The notes beneath the pieces were generated by a model, which made no database searches, was not told the origin of the DNA, and was given only the letters and a program-made list of their open reading frames with translations. Made by a program: the position numbers and the translations under genes. Of a stretch of DNA of 40,583 nt, positions 20,741-30,921 are shown piece by piece. This stretch comes from Silene noctiflora (Eukaryota; Streptophyta; Magnoliopsida; Caryophyllales; Caryophyllaceae), in assembly GCA_009801015.1 (NCBI GenBank), contig VHZZ01000623.1, positions 45,812 through 86,394 on the forward strand, written 5' to 3'. Position 1 is the stretch's first letter; each line of letters begins with the position of its first letter.

Positions 20741-21063
20741 TAACGCCTTGTGGCGTCCTTTTATATAATTCCCCGTGATTCAGGATCTATTGGGAGGCTA
20801 GTAGCCTTATTGCTCGTCATCCCCTCTTGTCCATGTTTGGTGGTTATTCACCATTGAGCTTATAATTTAGGATGGCCTAGTACCCAAGGCTCTTCTTGAA
20901 CTTTCTCCCCGTTAATTAAGAGGTGTATATAGGGTGGTTCGGATCTCTTTATGATGCATAAGGGCATATCCACCATATTGTCCGGCATGTTAATGAGGAA
21001 TTCAAGTTTCGCAAGAGCGTCTGCAAATTGGTTTTCTTCTCTTGGTAAGTGTAAGTAAGTGAT

Positions 21064-21722
21064 TTAATTAAAGAACTGAGCCACTTGATCTACCCTTGAT
21101 TGATATGGGGCGAGATTTTCGTTCAGTATTTTCCATGATCTAGTGATCTGGTTGATAATAAGGGATGAGTCTCTATGGACTCGAAGCCTGTTGATTCCAA
21201 GACTGAGTGCTGCTTGTAAGCGTATGAGGCAGGCCTCATATTCTGCCGCATTATTAGTCACCTCGAAGTCGAGTTTGACTGAAATTGGTGTATGATCGCC
21301 TTCATAATAAATGAGCAACACTCTGATCCCATATCCTCTTTGATTGGAAGCACCGTCGAAGTAAAGATCCCATGATTCCGTGTTAGTATGAAGGATATTT
21401 TCGTCTGTAAATGACCATGTGTCTATCATTTGGGTATCATGTATCGGATTATCTGCGATGAATTCAGCCACTGCCAGTCCTTTAATTACCTTCACAGACA
21501 CGTATTTGAGGTCACTCAGAAAGCATTAGAGTCCATCTTGTTAGTCGACCATTAAGAACTGGCTTCTCGAAAATGAACTTTATGGGGTCCATTTTTTAGT
21601 AGACTTTGACCAAATAGTTGAGCATGTAATGTTGCAGCTTCTTTCTTGCCCACACAAAAGCGAGGCAAGTCTTTTCGAGAGGTGTCTACTTTGTCTTGTA
21701 TCCCAAGAATTTCTTATTGAGG
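21064..21722 (-). pseudogene. RNase H and additional (archaeal-type) RNase H of the Tat element
   Basis: The end of the RT-linked RNase H is at 21510-21722 (FLNKKFLGYKTK, PLEKTCLAFVWARKKLQHYM, MDPIKFIFEKPVL) with several stops. The second RNase H, found in Tat elements, is intact over 145 residues at 21064-21501. Its features are WDLYFDGASNQRGYG, VTNNAAEYEACLIRLQAAL and LRVHRDSSLIINQI, with the expected acidic residues. Between it and integrase (20740-21063) are REENQFADALAKL and QEEPWVLGHPKL in broken frames. The upstream side ends at the insertion of the plus-strand element at 21728. Confidence 0.88.
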
Positions 21723-21937
21723 AAGTATGTAGCACCCCTAATTTCTGTATAATATTTATTTAATTTATTTTCCCACTTTTCATATTTTATTTTTCCGGGA
21801 AAATATCATTTTTCATATTTAATTGGCTTTTCTAGCCCGAGTTTGGTGAAAACTCACTTTGTTATTGGGTTTCACGTGTTTTTGGTGGAGATGGGTGAGT
21901 TTCGGGCCTAAGCTTGGAATAAACCCATGAGCACTTC

Positions 21938-21946
21938 TATAAATAA
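21938..21946 (+). promoter_or_regulatory. TATA box of the LTR promoter
   Basis: CTATAAATA is followed by AGAGGGG and, about 35 bp on, by a pyrimidine-rich leader (CTTTTCATCATG). This is typical of a plant LTR promoter about 210 bp into the LTR. Confidence 0.6.
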
Positions 21947-22561
21947 GAGGGGAAACTAAACCCTTGATTTTCTTTTCATCATGTTTTCACAAAAACCCTA
22001 AACCTAATTTCTCTCCTCTCTTTTCCTCTTGGAGCCGTGTGCCTCCCTTCTCCATAGGGTTTCGTGTGCCTCTTGTCTCTTCTTTCTTCATCGTTTGTCG
22101 AGCCTTGATTGATTCCATTCCTTGGATCTATCAATCTTTATCGTAAGTTCCGCTTTTTTTTTTAAGCTTTTATTTCGTTAGTTTTGTATAATTAGTATTT
22201 TAATTAGTTACTTTCTCTTTTGGCTCGTATGATGATTCATAAAGGTGTGGAGATTTCACCCGTAGAAGACATCTACGTTGTTGAGGACGATCTCTAGATT
22301 TATTCGCTAAATGGTAACTAGGTGTTTCTCTTTTAATTGTGTTTATGCCAATTGGCGTGCTTTACATGATTTAATGATTGATTTGTATAATTGGTACTTG
22401 TTAGATTATTTATTATCATGATTTATTTTGTTACATATGTTTGTATAAGTTTTAATGTTTTAATTATATATTGTATGTTGTTTATATGTTTATTTTGGGT
22501 GTCATGAGCGCAATTAGGGTTTACGAATGAAACCCTAGTGGCGGCATGATAGGCGGCCAAG

Positions 22562-22945
22562 AGTGAGATTCAAAGTTATAGCTAAAGCTAGTACAACCTT
22601 GATGATGATTCGAGTGTTATGGCTGAAGTTAGTAAGACTTTGGGTCGTTACTCAAGTTATAGCTGAAACAGGTATAACCTTGGAATTATAAATCAAGGTT
22701 ATAGTTAAATCTACTATAACATTGGATATGTGTTAAGGTTATAGCTGGAACTAACGAAACCCTGGGATTGTGGCTCAAGGTTTTGGTTGGATCTAGTATA
22801 ACTTTGAGTATCGTGTCGAGGTTATGGGTGATGTTAGTATAACCTCAAAGGTATTTATTGAAGTTATAGTCGAAGGTATTATAACCTCACATCTAGAGTT
22901 CATGCTATGGTTAAGGTTATTATAACATTGATCGTTAGTATTTGT
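22562..22945. repeat. Minisatellite of about 9 units, 40-44 bp, in the LTR
   Basis: Degenerate units follow the form AAGGTTATAGCTGAA..TAGTATAACCTTGG. Each unit is itself an imperfect inverted repeat (GGTTATA..TATAACC). It lies upstream of the CACTA insertion. Confidence 0.85.
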
Positions 22946-23090
22946 TTCTCATGTTTTGTTGTGTACGATTGCTACATGCACTACAAAAAAAACATGGGAA
23001 ACTGACGGGTGAAATCCGTCAGAAACGGCTAAAATCCGTCAGAAATCCGCATTACTGACGGATTTTCCGTCGGTAAATTGCGTCAGCCCA

Positions 23091-23555
23091 NNNNNNNNNN
23101 NNNNNNNNNNNNNNNNNNNNNNNNNNNNNNNNNNNNNNNNNNNNNNNNNNNNNNNNNNNNNNNNNNNNNNNNNNNNNNNNNNNNNNNNNNNNNNNNNNNN
23201 NNNNNNNNNNNNNNNNNNNNNNNNNNNNNNNNNNNNNNNNNNNNNNNNNNNNNNNNNNNNNNNNNNNNNNNNNNNNNNNNNNNNNNNNNNNNNNNNNNNN
23301 NNNNNNNNNNNNNNNNNNNNNNNNNNNNNNNNNNNNNNNNNNNNNNNNNNNNNNNNNNNNNNNNNNNNNNNNNNNNNNNNNNNNNNNNNNNNNNNNNNNN
23401 NNNNNNNNNNNNNNNNNNNNNNNNNNNNNNNNNNNNNNNNNNNNNNNNNNNNNNNNNNNNNNNNNNNNNNNNNNNNNNNNNNNNNNNNNNNNNNNNNNNN
23501 NNNNNNNNNNNNNNNNNNNNNNNNNNNNNNNNNNNNNNNNNNNNNNNNNNNNNNN
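23091..23555. other. Assembly gap (465 N)
   Basis: Unknown bases inside the CACTA element; frames through it are meaningless. Right of the gap a roughly 35-bp phrase (CATAAGTTGGTAAAACATCT...) occurs twice, near 23571 and 23631, each beside a TTTTGTCTGG. This may mark an unmerged contig overlap. Further single N are at 23787, 24308, 24344-24345, 24380 and, outside the element, 30404. Confidence 0.95.
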
Positions 23556-23710
23556 TTTTGTCTGGCCTCCCATAAGTTGGTAAAACATCTGAAGTTTGCA
23601 TCCATGTTTAATTCTCATTCATTAATTGGACCATAAGTTGGTAAAACATCTGAATGCATCCATTTTTTGTCTGGCGGTGGTGGCTGGCGGCGGTGGTGGA
23701 GCAACAAGTT

Positions 23711-23777
23711 AAGAAAAGGATAAGGAAAAGGAGAGGGAAAGGAAAAGGAAAAGGAAAAGGAAAAGGAAAAGAGAGAA
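23711..23777. repeat. Purine-rich GGAAAA hexamer repeat
   Basis: A tract of AAGGAAAAGG units on one strand only, followed by GGTGGTGGCGG-rich DNA, inside the CACTA element. The open frames over it (Lys/Gly on plus, Phe/Ser on minus) are low complexity. Confidence 0.85.
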
Positions 23778-23952
23778 TGAATACCTNGCGGTGGTGGCGG
23801 CGGGGAGGGGCGGCCGGTAGGGTGAGTGGTGGTGGTAGGGTGGTGGTAGGATGGTGTTTCGAGGTAAGGCGATTTAGGGTTAGAGTTTTTTAATCGAAAT
23901 CGATTTGGGGAAATAGGTTCGCGATTGATTTGCTGCGTATTTAAAAACATCA

Positions 23953-24168
23953 CTGACGGAAATTCCGTCACAACTCCTCTTATCTGACGGATTTTCCGTC
24001 ATAAAATTAAAATTTCTGACGGACATTCCGTCACAAATCATGATATATGACGGACGTTTTCTGACGGAAATTCCGTCACAACTCCTCTTATCTGACGGAT
24101 TTTCCGTCATAAAATTAAAATTTCTGACGGACATTCCGTCACAAATCATGATATATCACGGACGTTTT
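23953..24168. repeat. 108-bp tandem repeat of TGACGGA palindromes in the CACTA element
   Basis: Two nearly identical units (23953-24060 and 24061-24168) start CTGACGGAAATTCCGTCACA. A third partial, more diverged unit follows to about 24260. They are subterminal repeats, the presumed binding sites of the CACTA transposase. Confidence 0.9.
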
Positions 24169-24711
24169 CTGACGGCAATTCCGTCACAAATTATAATATA
24201 TGACGGATTTTTTCTAACGGAAATTCCGTCACAAATCCTCTTATATGACGGATTTTCCGTCAGACAAATTAATTAGTGACGGATTTTCCGTCAGATATGC
24301 ATTAGCGNCATTGACTTTGTCAACGCGCCAAAATAGTCTGACGNNGAGTGACGGATAATCCGTCAGTAATATATTTCGTNAGTTTTCCGTCAGAATTCCG
24401 TCAGTTTTCCGCTTTTAATTGACGGAATGGTTTTCCGTCAGAACAAGCCGTCAGTTTTCCGCGTTTTTCTTGTAGTGATGACACTATGTTTTCATATCTG
24501 TTTGGTTACTCTTGTTCATATGATAAGTATGATAGTCAGTTATACTATCTTACGAGGCGAGTCGTGATGTTGTTCACGCATGTTGGTACAGTCAGTTATA
24601 CTGTGCATTTGTTTGTTGGATAGTTTGAATAGATGACGGTAAAATCAGTTATATTGGAATGAACTAACGCTACCCTTCGGGGTTTTTTATGTTCTATGTT
24701 CGGGGGGGTAT

Positions 24712-24947
24712 CAGAGGCAGTGGTTATACACTCTGGTCCCCGAGTGTCGTTCGGTGTACAGTTATGGCACTAAGACTCTGGCCAGGTCTTAGACATATAG
24801 ACAGTGGTTATACGCTATACATAGTACCGTAGAGGCAGTGGTTATACGCTCCACACCGATGGAGGCAGTGGTTATACGCTCCGTCAGCTAGAGGCAGTGG
24901 TTATACGCTCTGTTAAGTTAGAGGCAGTGGTTATACGCTCTAACGGG
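24712..24947. repeat. Minisatellite GAGGCAGTGGTTATACGCTC, about 6 units
   Basis: A conserved 20-bp core recurs with 8-12 bp variable spacers, strongest at 24831, 24861, 24890 and 24920, with degenerate copies at about 24713 and 24800. It lies in the same LTR, to the right of the CACTA insertion. Confidence 0.88.
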
Positions 24948-25631
24948 CGTTCGCTCTATTCTCTATACTTTGATGATAGCTTTGTGCCTTCTGTTGCTGT
25001 GGATCGTGTGTCACCATATTCGCTATGCTTTATGGCTAGCAGTGTGCCTTATCGTGCGTTACTTTAGTTTGTAAGTGTCCATGGTCTAGTGGTTGCATAT
25101 GGCCTAGTTTGTATGGTTTCATTCGTCTAATATTGAGAACATCATGCTATGGTAAGTTTGCTTGCATGTCATGTTGTGTTTATGTCATAACATAGTCATT
25201 GTGATATGTCTTCGACTGATGGTGAGTTGTGTCCGGTTTTCATGTGTATGGATGGTCTCACATGTTTGCTGGTTTTAAATCTTAATTTTTATTGATTGTT
25301 GGTTATATTCAATTGTTGTAAACATGACTGGGAGAGCATCTAGTTACTCCCGAATGATTATCGACCCTCATTCTAAGGTGGTTTAGGTAATTTTGATGTT
25401 TGGATAATATCTTGCTGGGGAAGTACTATGCGGCGAGATGAATAATAAGTTAGGATTTTGTTTTCAGTTTTTGAGAACCCCTTTAATAAAGTGATGACTT
25501 TGGTTTTGGTTTTAGTAGCAAACCGGATTGGTCGGGTGTTTCCGCCACCTTGACCCTTTTATCCGTGTTATACTCTGATTATACTTTGTTTTACGTTTTT
25601 CCCTTTGTCATATAATACGGGTTGTTACAGT

Positions 25632-25643
25632 TTGTATCAGAGC
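25632..25643 (+). other. Primer binding site (initiator tRNA-Met type, one mismatch)
   Basis: TTGTATCAGAGC follows the LTR end CA at 25629 after two bases. It differs from TGGTATCAGAGC only at the second base. Confidence 0.85.
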
Positions 25644-25824
25644 GAACACGCTCCCAACTCTCGCTTAGTTGATGACTAAAATAAATGGCCTAGTAAATGA
25701 GTGAGAGTAAATAGGGAAGAAATCAATAGGATTTGTTGGTTTTCTTATGCTTGTAGAGTGTATGAGTAGTTGTTTGAAGTGGTACTTAGGTTCTACGACT
25801 TTTAACGAGCATTCGTTCTTGTAG

Positions 25825-26841
25825 ATGGTGTGTAGCGCGAATGGTGAGATTGATGTTGATTGCATTAAGAGACCTGAGGCTGCCTTGGCATCCACGACCG
25901 AAGGTTTCACTACTCACCTTAACAACAACAATAACAACAACAATTGTCCGCATCTGACTGTGTTCGATTGTTTTGCTTGTCACCGTCCATTTACTTATGA
26001 TGGCGCAAATGATCCTACTGCTTTGGAGGTTTGGATTCGAGAGATCGAGAAGTTGTTCTTTGCTACTGAGTGTCCTTAGGATCAGAAGGTGAATATAGCC
26101 ACTTATTATCTGAAGGATGAGGCTGACAACTGGTGAGCTCTTGCTAGAGCTGGTCTGGATGTTCAACCAGCGTATGGTTGGACTGTCTTCAGTGAGGCTC
26201 TCAAGAAGAGGTTTTATCCAGAGGAGATGCGCTTGTAGAAGGAGCAGGAGTTTCTTCGTTTGCAGTAGGGTTCGATGACTGTAGAGGAGTACACCAACAA
26301 GTTCGTGAAGCTGTCACGATTTGTTACTTCTGTTGCAATGGACGAGGTGTCAAGCACTCGTCGTTATGAGAAGAATCTAGCTCCTAAGGTCTGAATGGCT
26401 ATGTCCGGCATTCCTTCCACTTCTTTCCAGCTGGCTTATGATCGTGCTCTTGGCATTTATGATTATGCCCTTGCTACCAAGGGAGAAGAGAGTGCGAAGA
26501 GTAAGTTTGTGAAGAGACCTTATGTTGCTCCTAGTGCTCCCCAGAAGAAGCAGAAGTATGAGGCTCATTCGTATGCTCCGCGCGATCAGGGTCAGACTAA
26601 GAAGTATTGGACTTGCTACAGATGCAGAAAGGCTTACCTTACGGGTACGAGTTGTGCTCCGGGTACTCAGATCACATGTTTCACTTGCAAAGCACCAGGA
26701 CACAAGTCTATTGATTGTCCCCAGAAACCAAAAACTGAAGTGCCGAAGGCCGATGCTCCGAAGACTAGACGTGTGTTCGTCATGAGTTGTGCTGAGGCGA
26801 ATGCTAATCCAGATATGGTTACGGGTACATTTTAGGTTCAC
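25825..26841 (+). pseudogene. gag: Gag of the plus-strand Tekay-like element (multiple stops)
   Basis: The frame runs from MVCSANGEIDV, with a poly-Asn tract, through the capsid domain (FTYDGANDPTALEVWIREIE; YYLKDEADNW; LKKRFYPEEMRL; MTVEEYTNKFVKLSRF) to two zinc knuckles. The first, CYRCRKAYLTGTSC, has Leu where His is expected; the second, CFTCKAPGHKSIDC, is normal. Stops at about 26078, 26134, 26236, 26266, 26391 and 26833 replace positions that in relatives are usually Trp, Gln or Arg, fitting C-to-T changes. The last part runs without a stop from 26395 to 26835. Confidence 0.85.
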
Positions 26842-27983
26842 TCTTTATCTGTCTTTTGTTCTTTTTTATACGGGTGCGTCGATGTCTTTCATATCCGAAT
26901 CCTTTTCTGTCCGAGCTGGACTCACTTTCTCATCATCCATTGATACATCTATTTCCCTTCCTACGGGTGAGATTGTTTTTTGCTCCGTTCTGTTCAAGGA
27001 TGTACCTGTCAGTATTGCGGGAGCGATCCTTCCAACTGATCTTGTCCAATTCAAACTAGGGGAGTTTGACGTGATTTTGGGCATGGATTGGTTAGCTCAT
27101 TATGACTCTAGGTTTCAGTGCCGTGATCATAAGATCGTGCTTAAGAGTCCTAGTGGTTCGAGGGTTTCTTATCAGGGTGTTAGAGCTATACCTACCGTCA
27201 AGTGGGTTTCTTCTTTGAAGATGGTTAGCATGGGTAGAAAGGGTCATCAGATCGATCTTTGTAGTGTTCGTGATATTTTATCAGAGTTCAGATTGGAGGA
27301 TTTCCCTGTGTTTAAGGAGTTTCCTGATGTCCTTCCTGAGGATTTACCTGGTATTCCTCCTGAGCGTGATGTGGAGTTCTCGATCGATCTGTTGCCTGGT
27401 ACTGGTCCCATTTCGAAAGCTCCTTATCGTATGGCACCAGCTGAGTTACAAGAGCTTAAGAAGTAACTTGAGGAGATGATCAATAAAGGTTTTATTCGAC
27501 CAAGTGCTTCACCGTGGGGTGCTCCTGTTTTGTTCGTCAAGAAGAAGGATGGTAGTATACGGTTGTGCATTGACTACCATGAGCTGAATAAGGTTACCAT
27601 TAAGAATAAGTATCCTTTGCCTATGATCGAGGATTTGTTTGATCAGAACCGTGGCGCTAGTATGTTTTCTAAGATCGATCTGAGGTCTGGTTACCATCAA
27701 ATTCCACTTAGGAAAGAGGGCGTTCCTAAGTCTGCTTTTCTTTTGAGGTATGGTCACTATGAGTTCGTGGTGATGCCGTTTGGGTTGACGAATGCACCTG
27801 CTGTTTTCATGGATCAAATGAACCACACTTTTAGCGAGTATTTGGATAAATGTGTAGTGGTGTTCATAGACGACATACTAATTTACTCAAGAGATGAGGT
27901 TGAGCATGAGAGTCATCTTCATGTTATTTTGGAGGCTTTTCGTATGCAGAAATGGTATGCTAAGTTATCGAAGTGCGAGTTTT
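26842..27983 (+). pseudogene. Protease and N-terminal reverse transcriptase, plus-strand Tekay-like element, truncated
   Basis: The protease active site reads LFYTGASMSFISESF, with Tyr in place of the catalytic Asp. It is followed by FDVILGMDWLAHYDSRFQC. The linker has FPVFKEFPDVLPEDLPGIPP and VEFSIDLLPGTGPISKAPYR. After a TAA at about 27464, RT continues: [53 protein letters not shown] and the catalytic box [12 protein letters not shown]. It breaks off after [13 protein letters not shown] at about 27983. RNase H, integrase, chromodomain and 3' LTR are absent. The RT reading frame itself is fairly well preserved over 177 residues. Confidence 0.92.
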
Positions 27984-28609
27984 GTGCATCATGTCGTGTA
28001 GTAAGGTAGTGGCAGTGCGTTGATATGTTGCACCAACGTTGATTAACCAGAAAAACATAATAGTGTAATAATAGGTTCCCCATTGAGTGACATATGTGGT
28101 TTAATGCATGTCCTTTTCAACCACTTTAATCTGATTGTAGCTTGCGCATCCATCTATGAAGGACATAAGTGCGTGATCAGCTGTATTGTCTACCAATATG
28201 TCGATTTGTGGTAATGAAAAGTCGTCTTTTGGACCAGCCTTGTTTAGATCTCTAAAATCAACACAAACTCAGATTCGCCCATCCTTTTTGGGTACAGGGA
28301 CCATGTTGGCCACCTAGTTAGAATACTCGGAAACTTTGATGAACCTGGCTTTGAATTATTTGTCTACCTCTTCTTTGATCTTAAGAACCCATTCTATCCT
28401 TATTCTGCGGAGTTTTGTTTAACTGGTTTGAGACCTAGTTTGATTAGGATACGGTGTTCTGTAATGCCCCAGTCTATCCCTGGCATGTCTTTGTAGGACC
28501 AAGCGAAAACATCTTTGAACTCGTGTAGAAGGTCAACGAACAGAGCCCTTTCATCTGAGTCTAGGGTAGTCCCTACCCTAAGTTCTTTAGGTTCAAGGTA
28601 TGCTCCCAC
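27984..28609 (-). pseudogene. Reverse transcriptase (N-terminal half) of the Tat element, truncated
   Basis: The start is at 28400-28609: FVDLLHEFKDVFAWSYKDMP, then GITEHRIL and KPVKQN. Down the minus strand come WVANMVPVPKKDGRI, VDFRDLNKAGPKDDFSLPQI, FIDGCASYNQIKV, GTYYYTIMFFWLINVGATYQ and LLHDMMHK. The product ends just before the expected catalytic YVDD box. The usual MPFGL block reads MFFWL. Several in-frame stops are present (near 28175, 28288, 28313, 28350). The missing part, about 200 residues up to the RNase H at 21722, was lost at the junction with the plus-strand element. Confidence 0.87.
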
Positions 28610-28830
28610 GTTAATCGGCTTAGTGTTTTCTATAACTAGTTCCCCTTGCCTCTCTTCTAAAATTTATTTTATCATATAGGGTGGCAAGTCAAGTGAGTCT
28701 GGGTCAGGATCATCCTCATTATCGTCACAAACAGAATTGCAATCATAATAACACAAGGAGTAAGCAAAATTTGATTTATTCATACTAAAATTTGAAAATA
28801 ACTGAAACAATGAAGCCTTCTAGTCATTGG

Positions 28831-29436
28831 TCAGTGGTAAAGAAGAGACAGTCGTGGGATAAGCCCAAGGCTACTGCTACTCGATGTTAAACTAGGAGAA
28901 ATAAAGGGAGTGGGGTCGATAACAAGAGGAGACTCTCTGACGACTTCTCTAAACTTGGACTCAGACTCTAGTTCCGACTCAGACTCAGACTCAGACTTGA
29001 ACTCATCGTCTTCTGGTTCTTCTTTAAACATCTCTCCTTTGCCTATGGTAAGCTTAAATAGTCTTCCTTGATTATTTGTCCATTTGATCGACTTTCTCCA
29101 TCCTGTTTGCCCTTTTGCCGGATATGCATCTGTGATTAGAGCTGTAGGGTCAAAATGGTCATCCCGTAGTATCATGCTAATAATCTCGTCCTGGGCTGCA
29201 CTTACAAATCTATCTTCCGCAAATAGAAGGCTGACATCTTGACTGTCGAGGCAAGGTTTTGAAGGAGTTTTAACAGTTGGAACCGTTTCTTGGAGGATAA
29301 AGTAACATTCGTGGAAAACAACTATCCCAGCTAGCTTGTTTCCTTCATGTATCCATGGTCCGGAAAAATTATGAAAAGATTCATATTCTCCTTCTCTGAC
29401 GAAGTACCCATTTAGTGTAAGGTGATATGGCCGCAA
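28831..29436 (-). pseudogene. Protease-RT spacer of the Tat polyprotein
   Basis: A 201-residue open frame begins MRPYHLTLNGYFVREGEYES and continues past an acidic Ser/Glu stretch (SESESESELESESKF) to a Ser-rich end. I recognise no domain. It continues the protease frame with an overlap (29412-29436) and lies where Tat elements carry a poorly conserved linker. 28610-28830 has no clear reading. Confidence 0.6.
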
Positions 29437-30230
29437 CTTGACACCTTTACACTTTCAAGCGTTAAGCTAAGCAAGTATTTCGAAAGTTTCTTCCACAGTT
29501 GGTTTGTACCCTGCCCTAAGGGTATTCTTTGAGAATTACCTTCCTCAAAAGGTGCAAAGGTATTCTTTCTGATGGGGTTTAGAGGCATCCCTGGGAAGTG
29601 TCCCTGAGCTTTAAGTATGTGGTTGACCACCAGATTAGAGTGAGGATTGAAGTATAATGGAGCGAGTTCGCTCTCTATGAGTTTGACGACTTGAAATCCT
29701 CGCAAATCGTGTATTAGATCAGAGTTAACCTGGTTATTAGATACCTTCTCGATGATTGCTTTAATTGGAGATGAAGCGATCGTCACCACTTGACCATCCA
29801 AAAGGATCTTAATTTTCTGGTGAAGGGTGGATGTCACAGCTTTGCAAGTATGGATCCAAGGCCTTCCCATAAGTATGTTGAATGATGCCTCGATGTCTAC
29901 TATTTGGAAGTTGACCTTTCTTTCGACTGGCCTAGTGGTTATAGTAAGATCAACGAGACCCACTAACTTACGATGTGTCCCGTCGTATGCACGAACACCC
30001 TGATTAGTTGGAGTCCAATCTGATTCTTTCATGCCCAGTTTGTGTACAGTTTTGAGTGGCATGACATTAACTGTAGAACCATTATCTACCAATATCATAG
30101 GTACATTCTTTTTTAGGCACGTGATGGTGATATATAGGGCTAGATTGTGGTTGACACCAGATGGAGGTAGGTCTTCATCTGAGAAAGGAACCGGGTTACT
30201 TCGCTTGACTGAGTCCTAGAGGACTAGGTT
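29412..30230 (-). pseudogene. Aspartic protease region of the Tat element
   Basis: The active site VPMILVDNGSTVNVMPL has the DNGS form of the Tat/Athila branch. It is followed by LVDLTITTRPVERKVNFQIV and FNILMGRPWIHTCKAV, the usual flap and C-terminal motifs. Upstream, in the same frame, comes EDLPPSGVNHNLALYITITC. The frame is open for 228 residues from 30098. The enzyme would cleave the Gag-Pol polyprotein. Confidence 0.87.
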
Positions 30231-30921
30231 GACCACGTCATTAGGGATAGATCAGATGGTATATTCAGTTTAGCCAGAGCATGTAGTAAAGCTTGGCGAT
30301 GTGGGAACGAGCTTGATATTAGTTGCCAGACTGAAAGATCAGCCTTGGTTCTTTGCAACTGCTTCATTTGTAAATCAATAGCCAATGTCTCATCCGTATC
30401 TACNTGAGTAGGATTCCCTGTAGGAACAGTGCTACTTGTTTTCCCTGAAGCGAAGTTTTGATATGGGCAACCTGATCGAGTGAGGTGATCGACGTCAAGG
30501 TCAAAAGTTTTGAGCAGAGGATGTTCTACAAGGTAGATATCTTTATTATCATCTTCCCATACACCATTAATGGTGTTGAGCTCTCTTGGTCGCATGATTT
30601 CATTTTCTAATTCAGTGATTTACTGAACTAGCCCGTCGACTACCGTGATAACCTCTGGCATTGTTGATTCCTTAGAGAGGGCGGTGACCATTTGCGTGGC
30701 CTTTTCCCTACAAGATGTGATATGGGATCTTTTAAGTTGGGAGACTATGTTTTCTAAGTCGATGACTTGCCTACTCACACTTCTTACCCATGCTATAATG
30801 TCGGAAATGGTAGGTGCAATGATAGAATATAGCTCTTTATCTATTGCAGTGATTTCATATTCGACTAGGAAGATGAGATGTGAGCAATCCAAGGTGGATT
30901 CATGATCCGAGATTACTAAAA
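30224..30921 (-). pseudogene. Gag-protease linker of the Tat element
   Basis: Two open frames (30620-30892 and 30224-30595) share no known domain. The second has VDHLTRSGCPYQNFASGK, a 'TRSGR.Y'-like motif common upstream of Tat protease. A single N at 30404 leaves one codon unknown. A stop (TAA, about 30617) separates the frames. Confidence 0.6.

Larger units (their letters stand above)
22979..24477. mobile_element. CACTA-type non-autonomous transposon with ATG target duplication
   Basis: The left terminus reads CACTACAAAAAAAACATGGG and the right terminus, reverse-complemented, CACTACAAGAAAAACGCGG; both are followed by GAAAACTGACGG-like sequence. ATG at 22976-22978 is repeated at 24478-24480, the 3-bp duplication expected for CACTA. 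Subterminal DNA is full of the palindrome TGACGGA..TTTCCGTCA. No transposase is seen, though 465 bases are unknown. It is the latest insertion seen at this spot, because it interrupts an LTR. Confidence 0.92.
21728..25629 (+). repeat. 5' LTR of the plus-strand Tekay-like element, with nested CACTA element
   Basis: It starts TGTAGCACCCC and ends TTGTTACA directly before the PBS. Without the nested element and its duplication it is about 2.4 kb. It carries a TATA box at 21938-21946 and two minisatellites (22562-22945 and 24712-24947). Confidence 0.85.
21728..27983 (+). mobile_element. Truncated Tekay-like chromovirus on the plus strand
   Basis: A 5' LTR (21728-25629), a PBS and gag, protease and RT run left to right. 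The element stops inside RT at about 27983 and is followed at once by Tat RT sequence on the other strand. No 3' LTR is present. Its RT and zinc knuckles resemble those of the minus-strand Tekay-like element, but the LTR sequence is different, so it is another family of the same clade. Confidence 0.88.

Noticed and set aside
22562-22945. CRISPR-like array
   Set aside because: Units are degenerate and contiguous without unique spacers, and this is plant LTR DNA.
23039-23618. Several frames of 165-188 residues
   Set aside because: Almost entirely unknown bases of the assembly gap.
23615-23971. Phe/Ser- and Pro-rich minus-strand frame
   Set aside because: Translation of the GGAAAA and GGTGGC simple repeats in a CACTA element.
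24831-24947. CRISPR-like repeat-spacer look of the GAGGCAGTGG array
   Set aside because: Spacers are only 8-12 bp, and the array lies inside an LTR of a eukaryotic retroelement.
26377-26841. Minus-strand frame of 154 residues
   Set aside because: Shadow of the plus-strand gag with its zinc knuckles.
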